Of a DNA stretch of 64,000 bases, positions 41,756 to 50,673 are shown piece by piece. Position numbers and translations under genes: made by a program. The notes beneath the pieces were generated by a model. It was not told where the DNA came from, did not search any database, and worked only from the letters and a program-made list of their open reading frames with translations. The DNA comes from Methanobacteriota archaeon (GTDB lineage: Archaea > Thermoplasmatota > Thermoplasmata > Methanomassiliicoccales > Methanomethylophilaceae). Positions within the stretch are counted from its first letter, which is position 1. Each line of letters opens with the position of its first letter. Location: contig JAEXCH010000004.1 of NCBI GenBank assembly GCA_023402275.1, positions 62,001-126,000 on the forward strand. Direction: 5' to 3'.

Positions 41756-42550
41756 TCATTCCATACGATTTTTCGCATCGGATAAAGTGCATGCATCAAA
41801 CCCCATATCCATGATCCCGGCAAGTACATCCCTGACATTCTCGATGTTGTTTGCGGTCTCCTCTTTTGACATCATTCCCTTATCCCTGGATTCAACAATG
41901 TGCCAGGTATGCGTTGCCAATACGAATGCCCCCTCTTTCATCATCTTCGCCATCCCAACATAGTCCTTCGGTCCTCTTTTTCCTTCATGCATGGGCCAAA
42001 GGTATGCCGAGATCTTCTTGTTTGCCGTATCCCTTCCTTCCGGTACAGGCATCTCCCACAGTCCTTCCCCTATCCTGTATGGCATCAGTGAATCCGACAT
42101 TTCAGTGTAGTACGATGAATCTATTTCTATGCCTATCTCAGGAAGCATTTTCACAATTTCATCATTCACCTTCATGTAAGGTGCCCTGAAACATTTTGGA
42201 GAATTACCCAGAATATCCTTTACAGCATCTGATGATCCTGTCAATATGGTCCTGATCCCATGTTCGTCCTGGGATGTCAGATCCTCATGCTCGCATCCGT
42301 GTATCCCTACCTCGTGCCCCGATAGAAGATTTGGGTTCCCTATACTCCTTAGTGTGGCGGCCTCGGCGAAGAATGTTGCTTTTATGCCCATCTCGTCCAA
42401 TAGATCGATCAGAAGGGACAGCCCTTCCTCCGCAGAGGAGAACCTGGGGCCATTGCCTTGACCTCTATCTATCGATCCGGCCGAGGATCGGCCCGGGATC
42501 TGAAGATTCACATCCCTGTCGAGATCCACTGTGAGGCACAGTGCGCGCAT
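41756..42550 (-). CDS. Polysaccharide deacetylase-type hydrolase
   Basis: The 264-residue protein belongs to the NodB-homology carbohydrate esterase 4 fold. It starts LCLTVDLDRDV, where the two aspartates correspond to motif 1; then IKATFFAEAATL and HEVGIHGCEHEDL, which holds the metal-binding histidine pair (H and H five residues apart), and CFRAPYMKVNDE (motif 3), ending TLSDAKNRME. No signal peptide or membrane helix is present, so it acts inside the cell, possibly on a nucleotide sugar or glycan precursor. The gene begins one base after the deoA stop and appears to be the last gene of the AMP-pathway operon. Confidence 0.85.
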   Translation of the reverse strand: MRALCLTVDLDRDVNLQIPGRSSAGSIDRGQGNGPRFSSAEEGLSLLIDLLDEMGIKATFFAEAATLRSIGNPNLLSGHEVGIHGCEHEDLTSQDEHGIRTILTGSSDAVKDILGNSPKCFRAPYMKVNDEIVKMLPEIGIEIDSSYYTEMSDSLMPYRIGEGLWEMPVPEGRDTANKKISAYLWPMHEGKRGPKDYVGMAKMMKEGAFVLATHTWHIVESRDKGMMSKEETANNIENVRDVLAGIMDMGFDACTLSDAKNRME

Positions 42551-42551
42551 C

Positions 42552-44057
42552 TTACCTTGTCCTTGGTGCGGCTATCCTCTTCAGCAGCATCCCTTCGATA
42601 TCGAAGGGCTGATACTTTATCGCCAATTCCTTGGCCCTATCGACCTTTGCTTTATTGTCGCCGTATATCTCGAAGAGGGTCTCACCTTTCTCCACTCTCT
42701 GTCCCTTCTTCTTCATAAGGAGTATCCCTGCCCCTTTATCCGATGGGGAGCCTGCGGCCTTTGCTATTGAAACGAGGTCCTTGTTGCTTATCGAGTGCAC
42801 ATAACCAGATTTCGTTGATCTTATCTCTATCATGAACTCTCCGGGAACCAGATCGCTTGACTTGAGGTCGTAGTTCCCATTCTGGGCCTGAACGATCTCC
42901 CTGAATTTAGTCATGGCCGCTCCGGACTCCAAGAGTTCCCTTGCCTTCTCCCCGCCGTTGGCTATTCCGCCCATCTCCAGGATTATCCCGGCTATGTCGC
43001 ACGCCTTCTCGATGACGCTTGCAGGATGTTTCTCTCCCTCCAATATGCGTATGCATTCCCTTGCTTCGAGTTTAGGGCCTATCGCGCTTCCCACCGGCTG
43101 ATCCGCATATGTTATGGCACATTCGATGTGGAGATCGAGTTTCTCACCAAGGTCCATGAAGTCCCTGGCATACGCTCTTGCCACCTCTATGGTGGGGACC
43201 TTCGTACCTGCGCCCGTCGGTATATCCACTACCAAATGGGTGGCCCCTATGGCAAGCTTTTTGCTTAGGATCGATGCAAGCATCTGTGCACGGGGGTTGA
43301 TCCCCAACGGGTGTTCCACCTTGATGACCATGTCATCCACGGGTGCAAGGTTCATGGCGCCTCCCCATGCAAGTACTCCACCTATCTTCTCTGATATCCT
43401 CTTTAGGGTATCGGCATCCATCTCAACATCGCAGAACGTCTCCACGAAATCGGATGTCCCGCATGCACTGCTTATGGCCCTGGATGATGTCTTCGGCAGC
43501 ATTAGTCCGGCCGCTGCGACAATTGATACTACGATAGGAGTGATCTTGTTGCCCGGGACTCCTCCCAGACTATGGAAATCGTATACCGGGGTGCGGTCGA
43601 ATTCGACCCTGTCCCCGGTGTCGACCATCGCCTGTGTGAATGCCGCTATCTCCTCAATGTCCATTCCGTTGATGTACAATGCCGTGAGCCAGGCTGATAT
43701 CTCTATCTTTGATAATCTGTTATCAAGGATGTCTTGGACGATCGCGTTTATCTCCTCTTTGGAGAGTTTCTCGTTGTCCATCTTCCTGCGTATGCTCCTT
43801 ACGGATTCCGGGCTGCTTGCGTATACCATGTTCAGCTCGTCCCCGTCTTTGGCGTTGAGTTTGTCCTTGAGATTGCTGGATACTATCGCTTCCCCGGGAG
43901 TAACGAAATCCGATACATTCAGGAGAGCGGTTATGGTCCTCTTCCCGTCTATCCTCACACGGTCGTTGTCCTTTCCGCCGATCTTCAAAGCATCCTCATC
44001 GTTCATCAGAACGGCAGGTTCTGTGCTTATGTCCAAAAATTTGACCTTTATGTTCAT
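42552..44057 (-). CDS. deoA: AMP phosphorylase
   Basis: AMP phosphorylase splits AMP (also CMP and UMP) with phosphate to the base and ribose 1,5-bisphosphate. The 501-residue protein is longer than thymidine phosphorylase because of an N-terminal domain of about 85 residues (IKVKFLDISTEPAVLM onward), typical of the archaeal enzyme. The phosphorylase core has YDFHSLGGVPGNKI, SRAISSACGTSDFVET and LVVDIPTGAGTKV. The ATG at 44057 overlaps the RuBisCO stop as ATGA. It forms a pathway with the next two upstream genes for converting nucleotides to 3-phosphoglycerate. Confidence 0.93.
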   Translation of the reverse strand: MNIKVKFLDISTEPAVLMNDEDALKIGGKDNDRVRIDGKRTITALLNVSDFVTPGEAIVSSNLKDKLNAKDGDELNMVYASSPESVRSIRRKMDNEKLSKEEINAIVQDILDNRLSKIEISAWLTALYINGMDIEEIAAFTQAMVDTGDRVEFDRTPVYDFHSLGGVPGNKITPIVVSIVAAAGLMLPKTSSRAISSACGTSDFVETFCDVEMDADTLKRISEKIGGVLAWGGAMNLAPVDDMVIKVEHPLGINPRAQMLASILSKKLAIGATHLVVDIPTGAGTKVPTIEVARAYARDFMDLGEKLDLHIECAITYADQPVGSAIGPKLEARECIRILEGEKHPASVIEKACDIAGIILEMGGIANGGEKARELLESGAAMTKFREIVQAQNGNYDLKSSDLVPGEFMIEIRSTKSGYVHSISNKDLVSIAKAAGSPSDKGAGILLMKKKGQRVEKGETLFEIYGDNKAKVDRAKELAIKYQPFDIEGMLLKRIAAPRTR

Positions 44058-45292
44058 TTCATTCCCCACTTGTCAAGCGCTTCCTTCAATTCTATGTGAT
44101 CCTTGGCGTAGGTCTGTACATCGATCCCTTCGAATGCAGCATCAACGGCCTGGCACATTCCCATCGCTCCTTTCCTTACTCCTCCGGGATGGCCTGCGAC
44201 ACCGCCGCCTGCCTGTATCTGTACATTGAAACCGGATGCCTGGATCATCTTCCCTACCATTCCGGGGTATACTCCTCCGGAACATACAGGCATCACCGTC
44301 TTGTACGGACTGTCTGTGGTCAGACAAGCATCAAGGTTATCGTGGTCCCCTTTCACATTACCGGACATCTTTCCTACACCCAACGTTCCTATATGGAGTG
44401 CATCCCCGCCGCACATCCTGACCAGTTTTGTCACCGGCAGCATGGATATCCCGTGAAGGGGGTCCTTCGTGAATGCTCCGTGCATTGTCCTGTGCACGTG
44501 TACAGGGACCTTTATCTTTGGGTCCTCGGCAAGTGCCTGTACCGCTGCGAATCCGCATGTTATAACATCGACCATTATCTGACTGGCACCCCAGGATTGG
44601 ACATCCTCTGCCAGTTCCACGATCTTGTCACCGTTCGTGCTCACATTGATCGCGTGCAGCATCTTGTGGCCTTCCTCCTTCAACCTGTCAAGGGATTCCG
44701 CTATCGCCTTTGTCCTATCCTCTATAGGACAGAATGTCTGGTCCACAAGTGTCTCATCATCCTTGCTATTGGTCAGGCCTCCGCTCCCTCCTTCATAGAC
44801 ATATTTCGCAGTGTCCTTGGGAGACAATCCTATCTTGGGCTTCACTATGGTACCTACCAGGGGTTTCTCTGGACGGTCGAGGATCTTCCTGAGTCCGTCC
44901 GCTCCGAATCTGGGGCCTTTATATTTCTTCTCTATTCCGGACGGGAACTCCACATCCTCCAGTCTTACTCCGTGGAGGGATTCCAATCCGAAGAGATTGC
45001 CTGCTATCACACTAAGGATCTGAGGTATTCCACCTATCTCTATGCTGAAATCCTCTTCGGGGAATGCTATCGTGACCATGTCTCCCTTGATATCTATTAT
45101 CCTGGCACCATACCTGCCGAACACTTCCTCGTCAAGGGTCGATATACCTGTCCAGGTTCCTGTCGATTGTTCCGCCGCCAATGCTTCAGCGGCCTTCTCT
45201 ATCGGCATGTCGGTCGTTACCCTGTACTTACAAATTACGAATGCATCCCTGTCTATTCCCTCTCCAAGGTGCATGTATGAATATGATCTCAT
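44054..45292 (-). CDS. rbcL: Ribulose-bisphosphate carboxylase large chain, form III
   Basis: Form III RuBisCO carboxylates ribulose 1,5-bisphosphate to two 3-phosphoglycerates in the archaeal AMP pathway. The 412-residue protein has EQSTGTWT, AGNLFGLESL, the active-site lysines in GTIVKPKIGLSP, HRTMHGAFT, loop 6 GTLGVGKMSG, and the phosphate-binding CSGGVYPG and QAGGGVAGHPGG. The carbamylated lysine is in GGLTNSKDDE. Consensus there is GGxDxxKDDE, so the aspartate two or three positions before the lysine is threonine here. All other catalytic residues I can check are kept. It overlaps the genes on both sides as ATGA. Confidence 0.93.
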   Translation of the reverse strand: MRSYSYMHLGEGIDRDAFVICKYRVTTDMPIEKAAEALAAEQSTGTWTGISTLDEEVFGRYGARIIDIKGDMVTIAFPEEDFSIEIGGIPQILSVIAGNLFGLESLHGVRLEDVEFPSGIEKKYKGPRFGADGLRKILDRPEKPLVGTIVKPKIGLSPKDTAKYVYEGGSGGLTNSKDDETLVDQTFCPIEDRTKAIAESLDRLKEEGHKMLHAINVSTNGDKIVELAEDVQSWGASQIMVDVITCGFAAVQALAEDPKIKVPVHVHRTMHGAFTKDPLHGISMLPVTKLVRMCGGDALHIGTLGVGKMSGNVKGDHDNLDACLTTDSPYKTVMPVCSGGVYPGMVGKMIQASGFNVQIQAGGGVAGHPGGVRKGAMGMCQAVDAAFEGIDVQTYAKDHIELKEALDKWGMK

Positions 45293-46227
45293 TCTTTCCC
45301 TCCTATATCGAATACATTCTCTCCAAGCTGTCTTATCATAACGTCGTACACCGATCCGGGTGACATGACCCCGAGTTCTGTGATTATTGTGTCAATATAC
45401 TTTGCAGGTGTGGAATCGAAGACCGGGTTGAATATCTTGACATTGTCCGGTATTGTGCCTTTTGCAACCACCTCATCATGATCCCTTTCCTCTATCGTCA
45501 CCATATCTCCGAACATCGTCATCGGGGAGAATTTGTATGTCTCGGTACAGACATTGAATGATACCCTTGCCTCGTTGGCGGCAAGTGCCAGCTGTGAGGT
45601 CCCTATCTTATTGACCAGTGCTCCGTTGGATGTTACCGTGTCCGCTCCGACGAACACCTTATCGACATTCTTCATAACTGAACGTACAGCACTGTCTATT
45701 ATCAGGGTTATGTCCACACCTGCCTCGGATAGCTCTTTTACCGTGATAAGGCCCTGCCTCCAAGGTCTGGACTCTGTTGCGTAGACCTTTATCCTCTTAC
45801 CCTGTTCATGTGCTTCCTTTATGACCCCTAAAGCTGCACTGCTGTTGCAATGGGTCATTATGACATCCCCGTCCTGGACCCTTCTTGCACCTATCTTTGC
45901 TATCGTCTCAACAGCATTCGAGGATGATTCCACAAATGATCCGGAATTCTTGATGACGGATCCCTTCGCCTCTTCCAAGGATGCGGCTTTCTTCACATCC
46001 CTGATACTTGCCTGGACGCCGTTCCAGAGTGATACCGCTGTCGGCCTGGATCCCAAAAGTATGGATCTTGCTTCGTCCAGATCCTTTTGGAATTCATCGA
46101 GGGAGCCTCCTTTGTAATCCTTTGCGAACTCCCCGAGAGCGGATGCACCTGCACGTGCTATCCTCCCTGCACCTCGGATCTTCATATCCTTTATCTCTGA
46201 TGCTGTTCTGTTGACAATTTCGGACAC
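45289..46227 (-). CDS. Ribose-1,5-bisphosphate isomerase
   Basis: This isomerase turns ribose 1,5-bisphosphate, made by AMP phosphorylase, into ribulose 1,5-bisphosphate for RuBisCO. It is an eIF2B-like protein of 312 residues with the catalytic cysteine in MTHCNSSAALGVIKEAHEQG, core THCNSSAALG, and the catalytic aspartate in VFVGADTVTSNGALVNKIG. It differs from the MtnA at 4419-5423 in having CNSS rather than CNAG. The GTG start at 46227 lies about 24 bases after a TATA element (minus-strand CTATTTAATC, 46247-46256), so the transcript is probably leaderless. Confidence 0.92.
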   Translation of the reverse strand: MSEIVNRTASEIKDMKIRGAGRIARAGASALGEFAKDYKGGSLDEFQKDLDEARSILLGSRPTAVSLWNGVQASIRDVKKAASLEEAKGSVIKNSGSFVESSSNAVETIAKIGARRVQDGDVIMTHCNSSAALGVIKEAHEQGKRIKVYATESRPWRQGLITVKELSEAGVDITLIIDSAVRSVMKNVDKVFVGADTVTSNGALVNKIGTSQLALAANEARVSFNVCTETYKFSPMTMFGDMVTIEERDHDEVVAKGTIPDNVKIFNPVFDSTPAKYIDTIITELGVMSPGSVYDVMIRQLGENVFDIGGKE

Positions 46228-46246
46228 ATAGACCAGAGTGGCTCGT

Positions 46247-46320
46247 CAGATTAAATAGGTATGTCATATCGAACTGTTGCCTCGAACACGATGTTCGAGT
46301 ACTCTCATCAGGTTTTTTAA
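46247..46320. promoter_or_regulatory. Divergent promoter region with a CTCGAACA/TGTTCGAG palindrome
   Basis: The gap between the AMP-pathway operon and the unknown 501-residue gene holds a TATA box for each. CTATTTAATC on the minus strand lies at 46247-46256 and TTTTTTAA on the plus strand at about 46313-46320. Between them, CTCGAACA-CGA-TGTTCGAG (46281-46299) is a perfect inverted repeat with eight-base arms. Its place upstream of both TATA boxes fits a regulator binding site shared by the two transcripts. Confidence 0.5.
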
Positions 46321-46344
46321 GATGATGATACATTAGGTTATAAC

Positions 46345-47850
46345 ATGGCACCGAAGAAACGTCTGAGAATGAGAGGTGTGAAACAGACACCGAAGAGGCT
46401 TGAGGAGGAGATCCTCGAACGTTCGAGGAAATTAGCGAACGATCCTGGCCTCCTCAGACCGATGTGTGCAGGCAATTGCAGGAAGTGTTTCTTTGACAAG
46501 CCATTCAAGAGTATCGACCAGATAGCACGATACAAGGACGATCCCGACACTTTGCTGAAATTCGCATCCAAGGGATCGGACGATCTTGCCAAAGCATATG
46601 CGGGCACCATATCCCTGAACGCAGCGGGGAAGATCCCCATGCTTGCAACAGCAACTATTGCAGGAGAGAAGGTACCTTTCGCAGTAAGAGGTGCTGTTGG
46701 AAACGATAAACTGATCGGATGCCAATACTATGACGATCCAAGGATCAGACTCCTCTACTACAACTCGTTCATAAAGAAGAACAAACTCCATCTGTACTCA
46801 TTCCAGGATGGTCTGGTGTGTGCCAACCGCCCCAATATGCCGGAGGACTACTTATACGAAACATTCTGGGATTCACCCTATGAGTTCAAGGATGACAGTC
46901 TGGATTGCGGACACAAGGGCGCTTTGATACTGGATATCAAGATAAGATCATTGGATGAACACATACGCATATGCGAGAATTGCGCCAAGGATGTATCCAC
47001 CATACAGTATCTGATCTCCAGGATATGCGCTATCGACCCGCTTGATGATATCGAGGTCAGCGTCATACACCCCTATCACTCTGCAAACGAGAGCGACATC
47101 GAGAAGGTGGAAGGTGATCTCCTAAGGAAATACCTTAGAGGGGAGATAAACGACCGCATCCTGCTCCAGACAATAAAAAGAGAGAAGCTCGGGACATTGA
47201 AGAGCGGAGAGGTATCCACCTATATCGTGGGAACAGAGAATTACGGTTCCGATCTTGATGCTTTCATGAATGCATTGAGCGGCCCGGATGATGAGAAAGC
47301 GACCCTTAAATCATTCTTGGGATCGACCCCGGAATCCGTGGTCATAAAGAATGGGAAGACATCGGAGGTACTCACATACCTTTGGGATAACCACTGGAGG
47401 GAGTTGATAGCGGCCCACACGTCCCCTGATATCGCAGAGGCATATCTTGAGAGGCCGAAGAACCTTCCCTCACAGGTGTTGAAGAATGCTTACAGCCTTT
47501 ACAGATCAGCTGATGTCGTGGCCAGTCTTCCGGAGTTCAGGAAGCCTAGACCGGTTACCAGATTGTCGGACACGCTGGCAAAGGCAGCAAAGGTCGGAGG
47601 AAGCGATCTTGTCGTAGAGGTACTTGCTTCGGAGTCGCTTAAGGACCATAAGATAAGATCATTGTCCGCAGCGTTCGTACTTGCGTGCGACCCAGATGCC
47701 CAGCTTCCTATACACCTGACAAAGGACGAGAGGGATTTCACAGATTATCTGGTACCTTTCGCCAAGATGGTCATTGAGGCTGAGGGCGAGAAGTACAGGG
47801 ATGCGATGAACACCTTGCTTACCGCAAGCAGTTCCGGTGAATCGGTTTAA
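46345..47850 (+). CDS. Unrecognised 501-residue protein with two probable zinc sites
   Basis: I do not recognise a family. The N-terminus is basic (MAPKKRLRMRG, then KRLEEEILERSRK). Two clusters of metal-type residues can be seen: Cys41, Cys45 and Cys48 in CAGNCRKCFFDKPF, and Cys188, His190, Cys210 and Cys213 in LDCGHKGALI and RICENCAKD. The second half (residues about 230-501) is acidic and helical without cysteines. There is no signal peptide or membrane helix. A basic N-terminus with zinc sites suggests nucleic-acid binding. The ATG lies about 26 bases after a TATA-like sequence, so it may be leaderless. It is divergent from the AMP-pathway operon and convergent with a tRNA-modification gene. 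Confidence 0.85.
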   Translation: MAPKKRLRMRGVKQTPKRLEEEILERSRKLANDPGLLRPMCAGNCRKCFFDKPFKSIDQIARYKDDPDTLLKFASKGSDDLAKAYAGTISLNAAGKIPMLATATIAGEKVPFAVRGAVGNDKLIGCQYYDDPRIRLLYYNSFIKKNKLHLYSFQDGLVCANRPNMPEDYLYETFWDSPYEFKDDSLDCGHKGALILDIKIRSLDEHIRICENCAKDVSTIQYLISRICAIDPLDDIEVSVIHPYHSANESDIEKVEGDLLRKYLRGEINDRILLQTIKREKLGTLKSGEVSTYIVGTENYGSDLDAFMNALSGPDDEKATLKSFLGSTPESVVIKNGKTSEVLTYLWDNHWRELIAAHTSPDIAEAYLERPKNLPSQVLKNAYSLYRSADVVASLPEFRKPRPVTRLSDTLAKAAKVGGSDLVVEVLASESLKDHKIRSLSAAFVLACDPDAQLPIHLTKDERDFTDYLVPFAKMVIEAEGEKYRDAMNTLLTASSSGESV

Positions 47851-48872
47851 AGGATCCTGACATCGGCGACATAATGGGATACGGAGGGTGCGAAGGATTT
47901 CACCTCTCTTATCCCCTCTATCGAGAAATCCCTGGGTCCGACATTCTCAGTGAATATGTCCTCGATCCTTTTCCTGTGCTCGTTGACATAGAAAGTATCG
48001 TGATAATGGATCATTCCTCCGGGCTTTATGATCTCCAAAGCCTTGGGAAGGAAATCCGATGTCGTCTGGACATATCCCATCAGTATCCTGTCGGCGAACC
48101 TCTTTCCGAGAATATCCCGATTGTCACCAAGCAGAGGTATGACCTCGTCCTGAACATCATTCCTCAATATATTCCTGAAGAGATAGTGATAGGATTCTGG
48201 ATTCTTCTCACATGCGAATACCTTCCTAGCATCGGTGAACTTAGCTATCGGGAGGGTGAAATATCCTATACCTGCGAACATATCCACAACAGTCTCTCCT
48301 TTACAATCGAGTTCCTTCATTCTCGATCTTTCATCAATATTCCCGGATGCGAACATTATCCGGTTCACATCGAATTCGTAGAGTATCCCGTTCTCCAATC
48401 TTACGGACTCGGTTTCGTTCCCATAGAGGATGTCCATGCTGGGCCTTCTGAACTCTCCGGATACTCCTTCGATGTCGGCGCATATCGTTGATGCGGACAA
48501 TATCCTTGCATATGCCTCGCCGATCCTTTCTCTGTGTTCGATGCATGATGCATCAAGTTTCAGTATCACTATGTTTCCCACATATTCCCATCTCATTGGG
48601 AGTTTTGATCTCACGCTCTCCGGTAGGTCCTCAAGTTCCGCCAATATCCTCTCCTGCGGGCTTCTTCTTTCCATTGTGTATGCCGGACCTTCCTGTATCT
48701 CATAACCCATACTTTCGATCTCTTCTTCCGTCCCATCGTTTATGGGTATGAGCCTGAAGTCCCCATCCTTGCTTATCTTTGAATACCTGTCAACAAGACC
48801 CAGTTCCATAAGTCTGGGTATGATGGAGGATGCTTCCGAAGATGGTATCCTCGCCTGTTTGGTCATCCTCAT
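47847..48872 (-). CDS. tRNA wybutosine-pathway enzyme Taw2-like (Trm5/Taw2 family)
   Basis: Taw2 transfers the aminocarboxypropyl group of SAM to the tricyclic base at position 37 of tRNA-Phe; its relative Trm5 methylates the same guanosine. The 341-residue protein has the small N-terminal D1 domain, a middle domain and a Rossmann SAM domain with VVDMFAGIGYFTLPIAK and VFACEKNPESYHYL. After this, DRILMGYVQTT and GGMIHYHDTF resemble Taw2 rather than the Trm5 NLP-type motif. I chose ATG 48872, overlapping the upstream stop as ATGA and matching the usual start; a frame from 48938 is longer but lies in the upstream gene. Trm5 remains the alternative. Confidence 0.82.
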   Translation of the reverse strand: MRMTKQARIPSSEASSIIPRLMELGLVDRYSKISKDGDFRLIPINDGTEEEIESMGYEIQEGPAYTMERRSPQERILAELEDLPESVRSKLPMRWEYVGNIVILKLDASCIEHRERIGEAYARILSASTICADIEGVSGEFRRPSMDILYGNETESVRLENGILYEFDVNRIMFASGNIDERSRMKELDCKGETVVDMFAGIGYFTLPIAKFTDARKVFACEKNPESYHYLFRNILRNDVQDEVIPLLGDNRDILGKRFADRILMGYVQTTSDFLPKALEIIKPGGMIHYHDTFYVNEHRKRIEDIFTENVGPRDFSIEGIREVKSFAPSVSHYVADVRIL

Positions 48873-50020
48873 AGGATCGCCTTCATCAATATGGGAAGGA
48901 ACCTTATCCCGATCCTCGGATTCCTTAGCATAGGCCATGCTACACTGCTTGGATGATCGAGATCGATATCATCCAGTATCTTCCTGGCATCTTCGCCGTT
49001 TATTATCTCATGAACCCTATCAAGATCCTTATCCTCCAGTTTCAGGAACATCTTCCTTATCCTGTATCCCTTCGAGAGTTCCTTTCCTATCTCATCCTTC
49101 CATCCTTTCTCATATCGGGATAATGATGATGGGGATAGATCATCCTTTGAAATGGCATCGCAAAGGACATCGTTCAGAACGGAGGCCGACCTGAGTATCG
49201 GATAGAGTCCGCCTCCTGATATGGGTTTCACCTGTCCGGCCGAATCTCCGATCAGCAGTGTTCTGTCGCCAAATGATCTGGGTCTTCCTCCAAGGGGTAT
49301 CTTGCCGGAATATTTTGCTGTTATGCGATCATCATCGATTCCCTTCATTTTGAGAAGTTTCTTGAGATGATCGTTCGGAGTTGTGCCTGTGTTACCTTTG
49401 ATGCACAATCCTATCCTGATACTATCATCGAACGGTATCTCCCAGCTGAAGAATCCGGGAGCATATTCGGATCCCAATCTTAGGTCCATTATCCCTTCGT
49501 GTTCGTATCGGGACCTGACATCGACCTGTATACCATAGATGTATTCCTTCGGTCCATTGTTGCCTAGTGAATTCGATACCAATGATGTGTGGCCGTCGGC
49601 CCCTATGATGGCCTTTGCTTCCACATTCTCTGAACTTGTACGGACCTTGACCGAGTGCCCGTTGACCTCGTGACCCTTGTAACTTGTGCTGTATCGTATA
49701 TCTGCCCCGGCATCCATTGCCTTTTGGGCCAATTTTACATCAAGGTCCTCTCTGTCGATGAGATAGGCTATCGTTCTTTTGGATCTGACCTCGAACACCC
49801 CTCCGTTAGGAAAATGGACATTGGCGCCGTTGATCTCTGATAACACATCAGGCGATACACCTGATCTGTCTATCACATCCTTTGTGACAAGCCCTGCACA
49901 CTGCTGCGGCCTTCCGGATGATTCGTGCTCCTCCAGAACAAGGACCTCATGGTCCTTCGCAAGAAGGGAGGCTGTGACGGTTCCGGCGGGACCTGCTCCC
50001 ACCACCACCGCATCATGCAT
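48869..50020 (-). CDS. FAD-dependent oxidoreductase, geranylgeranyl-reductase family
   Basis: The 383-residue flavoprotein starts with VVVGAGPAGTVTASLLA, has QQCAGLVTK (the cysteine site of the family), PGFFSWEIPF matching the PxxYxWxFP substrate motif and TLLIGDSAGQVKPISGGGLYP for FAD. It is related to but clearly different from the reductase at 23140-24234. It may reduce a different isoprenoid, such as a lipid carrier or menaquinone-like side chain, or act in a different saturation step. Next to it are a tRNA-modification gene and transaldolase, which gives no functional hint. Confidence 0.83.
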   Translation of the reverse strand: MHDAVVVGAGPAGTVTASLLAKDHEVLVLEEHESSGRPQQCAGLVTKDVIDRSGVSPDVLSEINGANVHFPNGGVFEVRSKRTIAYLIDREDLDVKLAQKAMDAGADIRYSTSYKGHEVNGHSVKVRTSSENVEAKAIIGADGHTSLVSNSLGNNGPKEYIYGIQVDVRSRYEHEGIMDLRLGSEYAPGFFSWEIPFDDSIRIGLCIKGNTGTTPNDHLKKLLKMKGIDDDRITAKYSGKIPLGGRPRSFGDRTLLIGDSAGQVKPISGGGLYPILRSASVLNDVLCDAISKDDLSPSSLSRYEKGWKDEIGKELSKGYRIRKMFLKLEDKDLDRVHEIINGEDARKILDDIDLDHPSSVAWPMLRNPRIGIRFLPILMKAIL

Positions 50021-50028
50021 CTTACCAC

Positions 50029-50673
50029 TTACTTCTTGGACTTCTCATAGTCCTTGATGAAGTTCTGTATGCCCTCATCCGTCTTAGGGTGGGAGGCCAT
50101 CTGCAAAAGCACATTGTATGGTATGGTGGCTATGTCACAGCCGAGGGATGCCGCCTCAAGGACGTGTGTGGGTCCCCTTATGCTTGCGGCTATTATCTCG
50201 GTCTCGAAACCGTAGTTGAAGAATACGTTGACGACCTGCCCCAAAGCATCGGAACCGTACATACCTATATCATCCAGCCTTCCTACGAAGGGGGAGACAT
50301 ATCTTGCACCGGCCTTTGCGGCCAGAAGGGCCTGCTGGGCAGAGAATATCAACGTCACGTTGACATCTATTCCCTCTGATGAGAGCACCTTCGTTGCTTT
50401 TAGTGCCTCTATTCCCATTGGAAGTTTGACATTTATGTTTGGGTGTATGGATGCCAGTTCGCGGCCTTCTTTGATCATTCCTTCCGCATCCAAGGACATA
50501 GCCTCTGCTGAGATGGGAACATCCACGATCTCGGCGATCTCCTTGACCCTGGTCCTTGTATCGGTACCTTCTTTAGCGATCAGACTGGGATTCGTTGTGA
50601 CTCCGTCCAATATGCCCCAGCTGTCGATCTCCTTTATCATGTCAAGATTTGCCGTGTCGATGAATATCTTCAT
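50029..50673 (-). CDS. Transaldolase (TalC / fructose-6-phosphate aldolase family)
   Basis: The 214-residue enzyme belongs to the short transaldolase family. It begins MKIFIDTANLDMIKEID, has GVTTNPSLIAKEG, the Schiff-base lysine in HPNINVKLPMG (by homology), and GARYVSPFVGRLDDIG. Length is typical of TalC. It forms a cluster with two transketolase subunits, giving the non-oxidative pentose phosphate pathway, which supplies ribose phosphates to nucleotide synthesis. It begins next to the transketolase stop. Confidence 0.92.
   Translation of the reverse strand: MKIFIDTANLDMIKEIDSWGILDGVTTNPSLIAKEGTDTRTRVKEIAEIVDVPISAEAMSLDAEGMIKEGRELASIHPNINVKLPMGIEALKATKVLSSEGIDVNVTLIFSAQQALLAAKAGARYVSPFVGRLDDIGMYGSDALGQVVNVFFNYGFETEIIAASIRGPTHVLEAASLGCDIATIPYNVLLQMASHPKTDEGIQNFIKDYEKSKK

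Noticed and set aside
44096..45280. A 394-codon open frame on the plus strand
   Set aside because: It is antisense to the RuBisCO gene, whose catalytic residues are intact. The reading is a shadow of the real gene.
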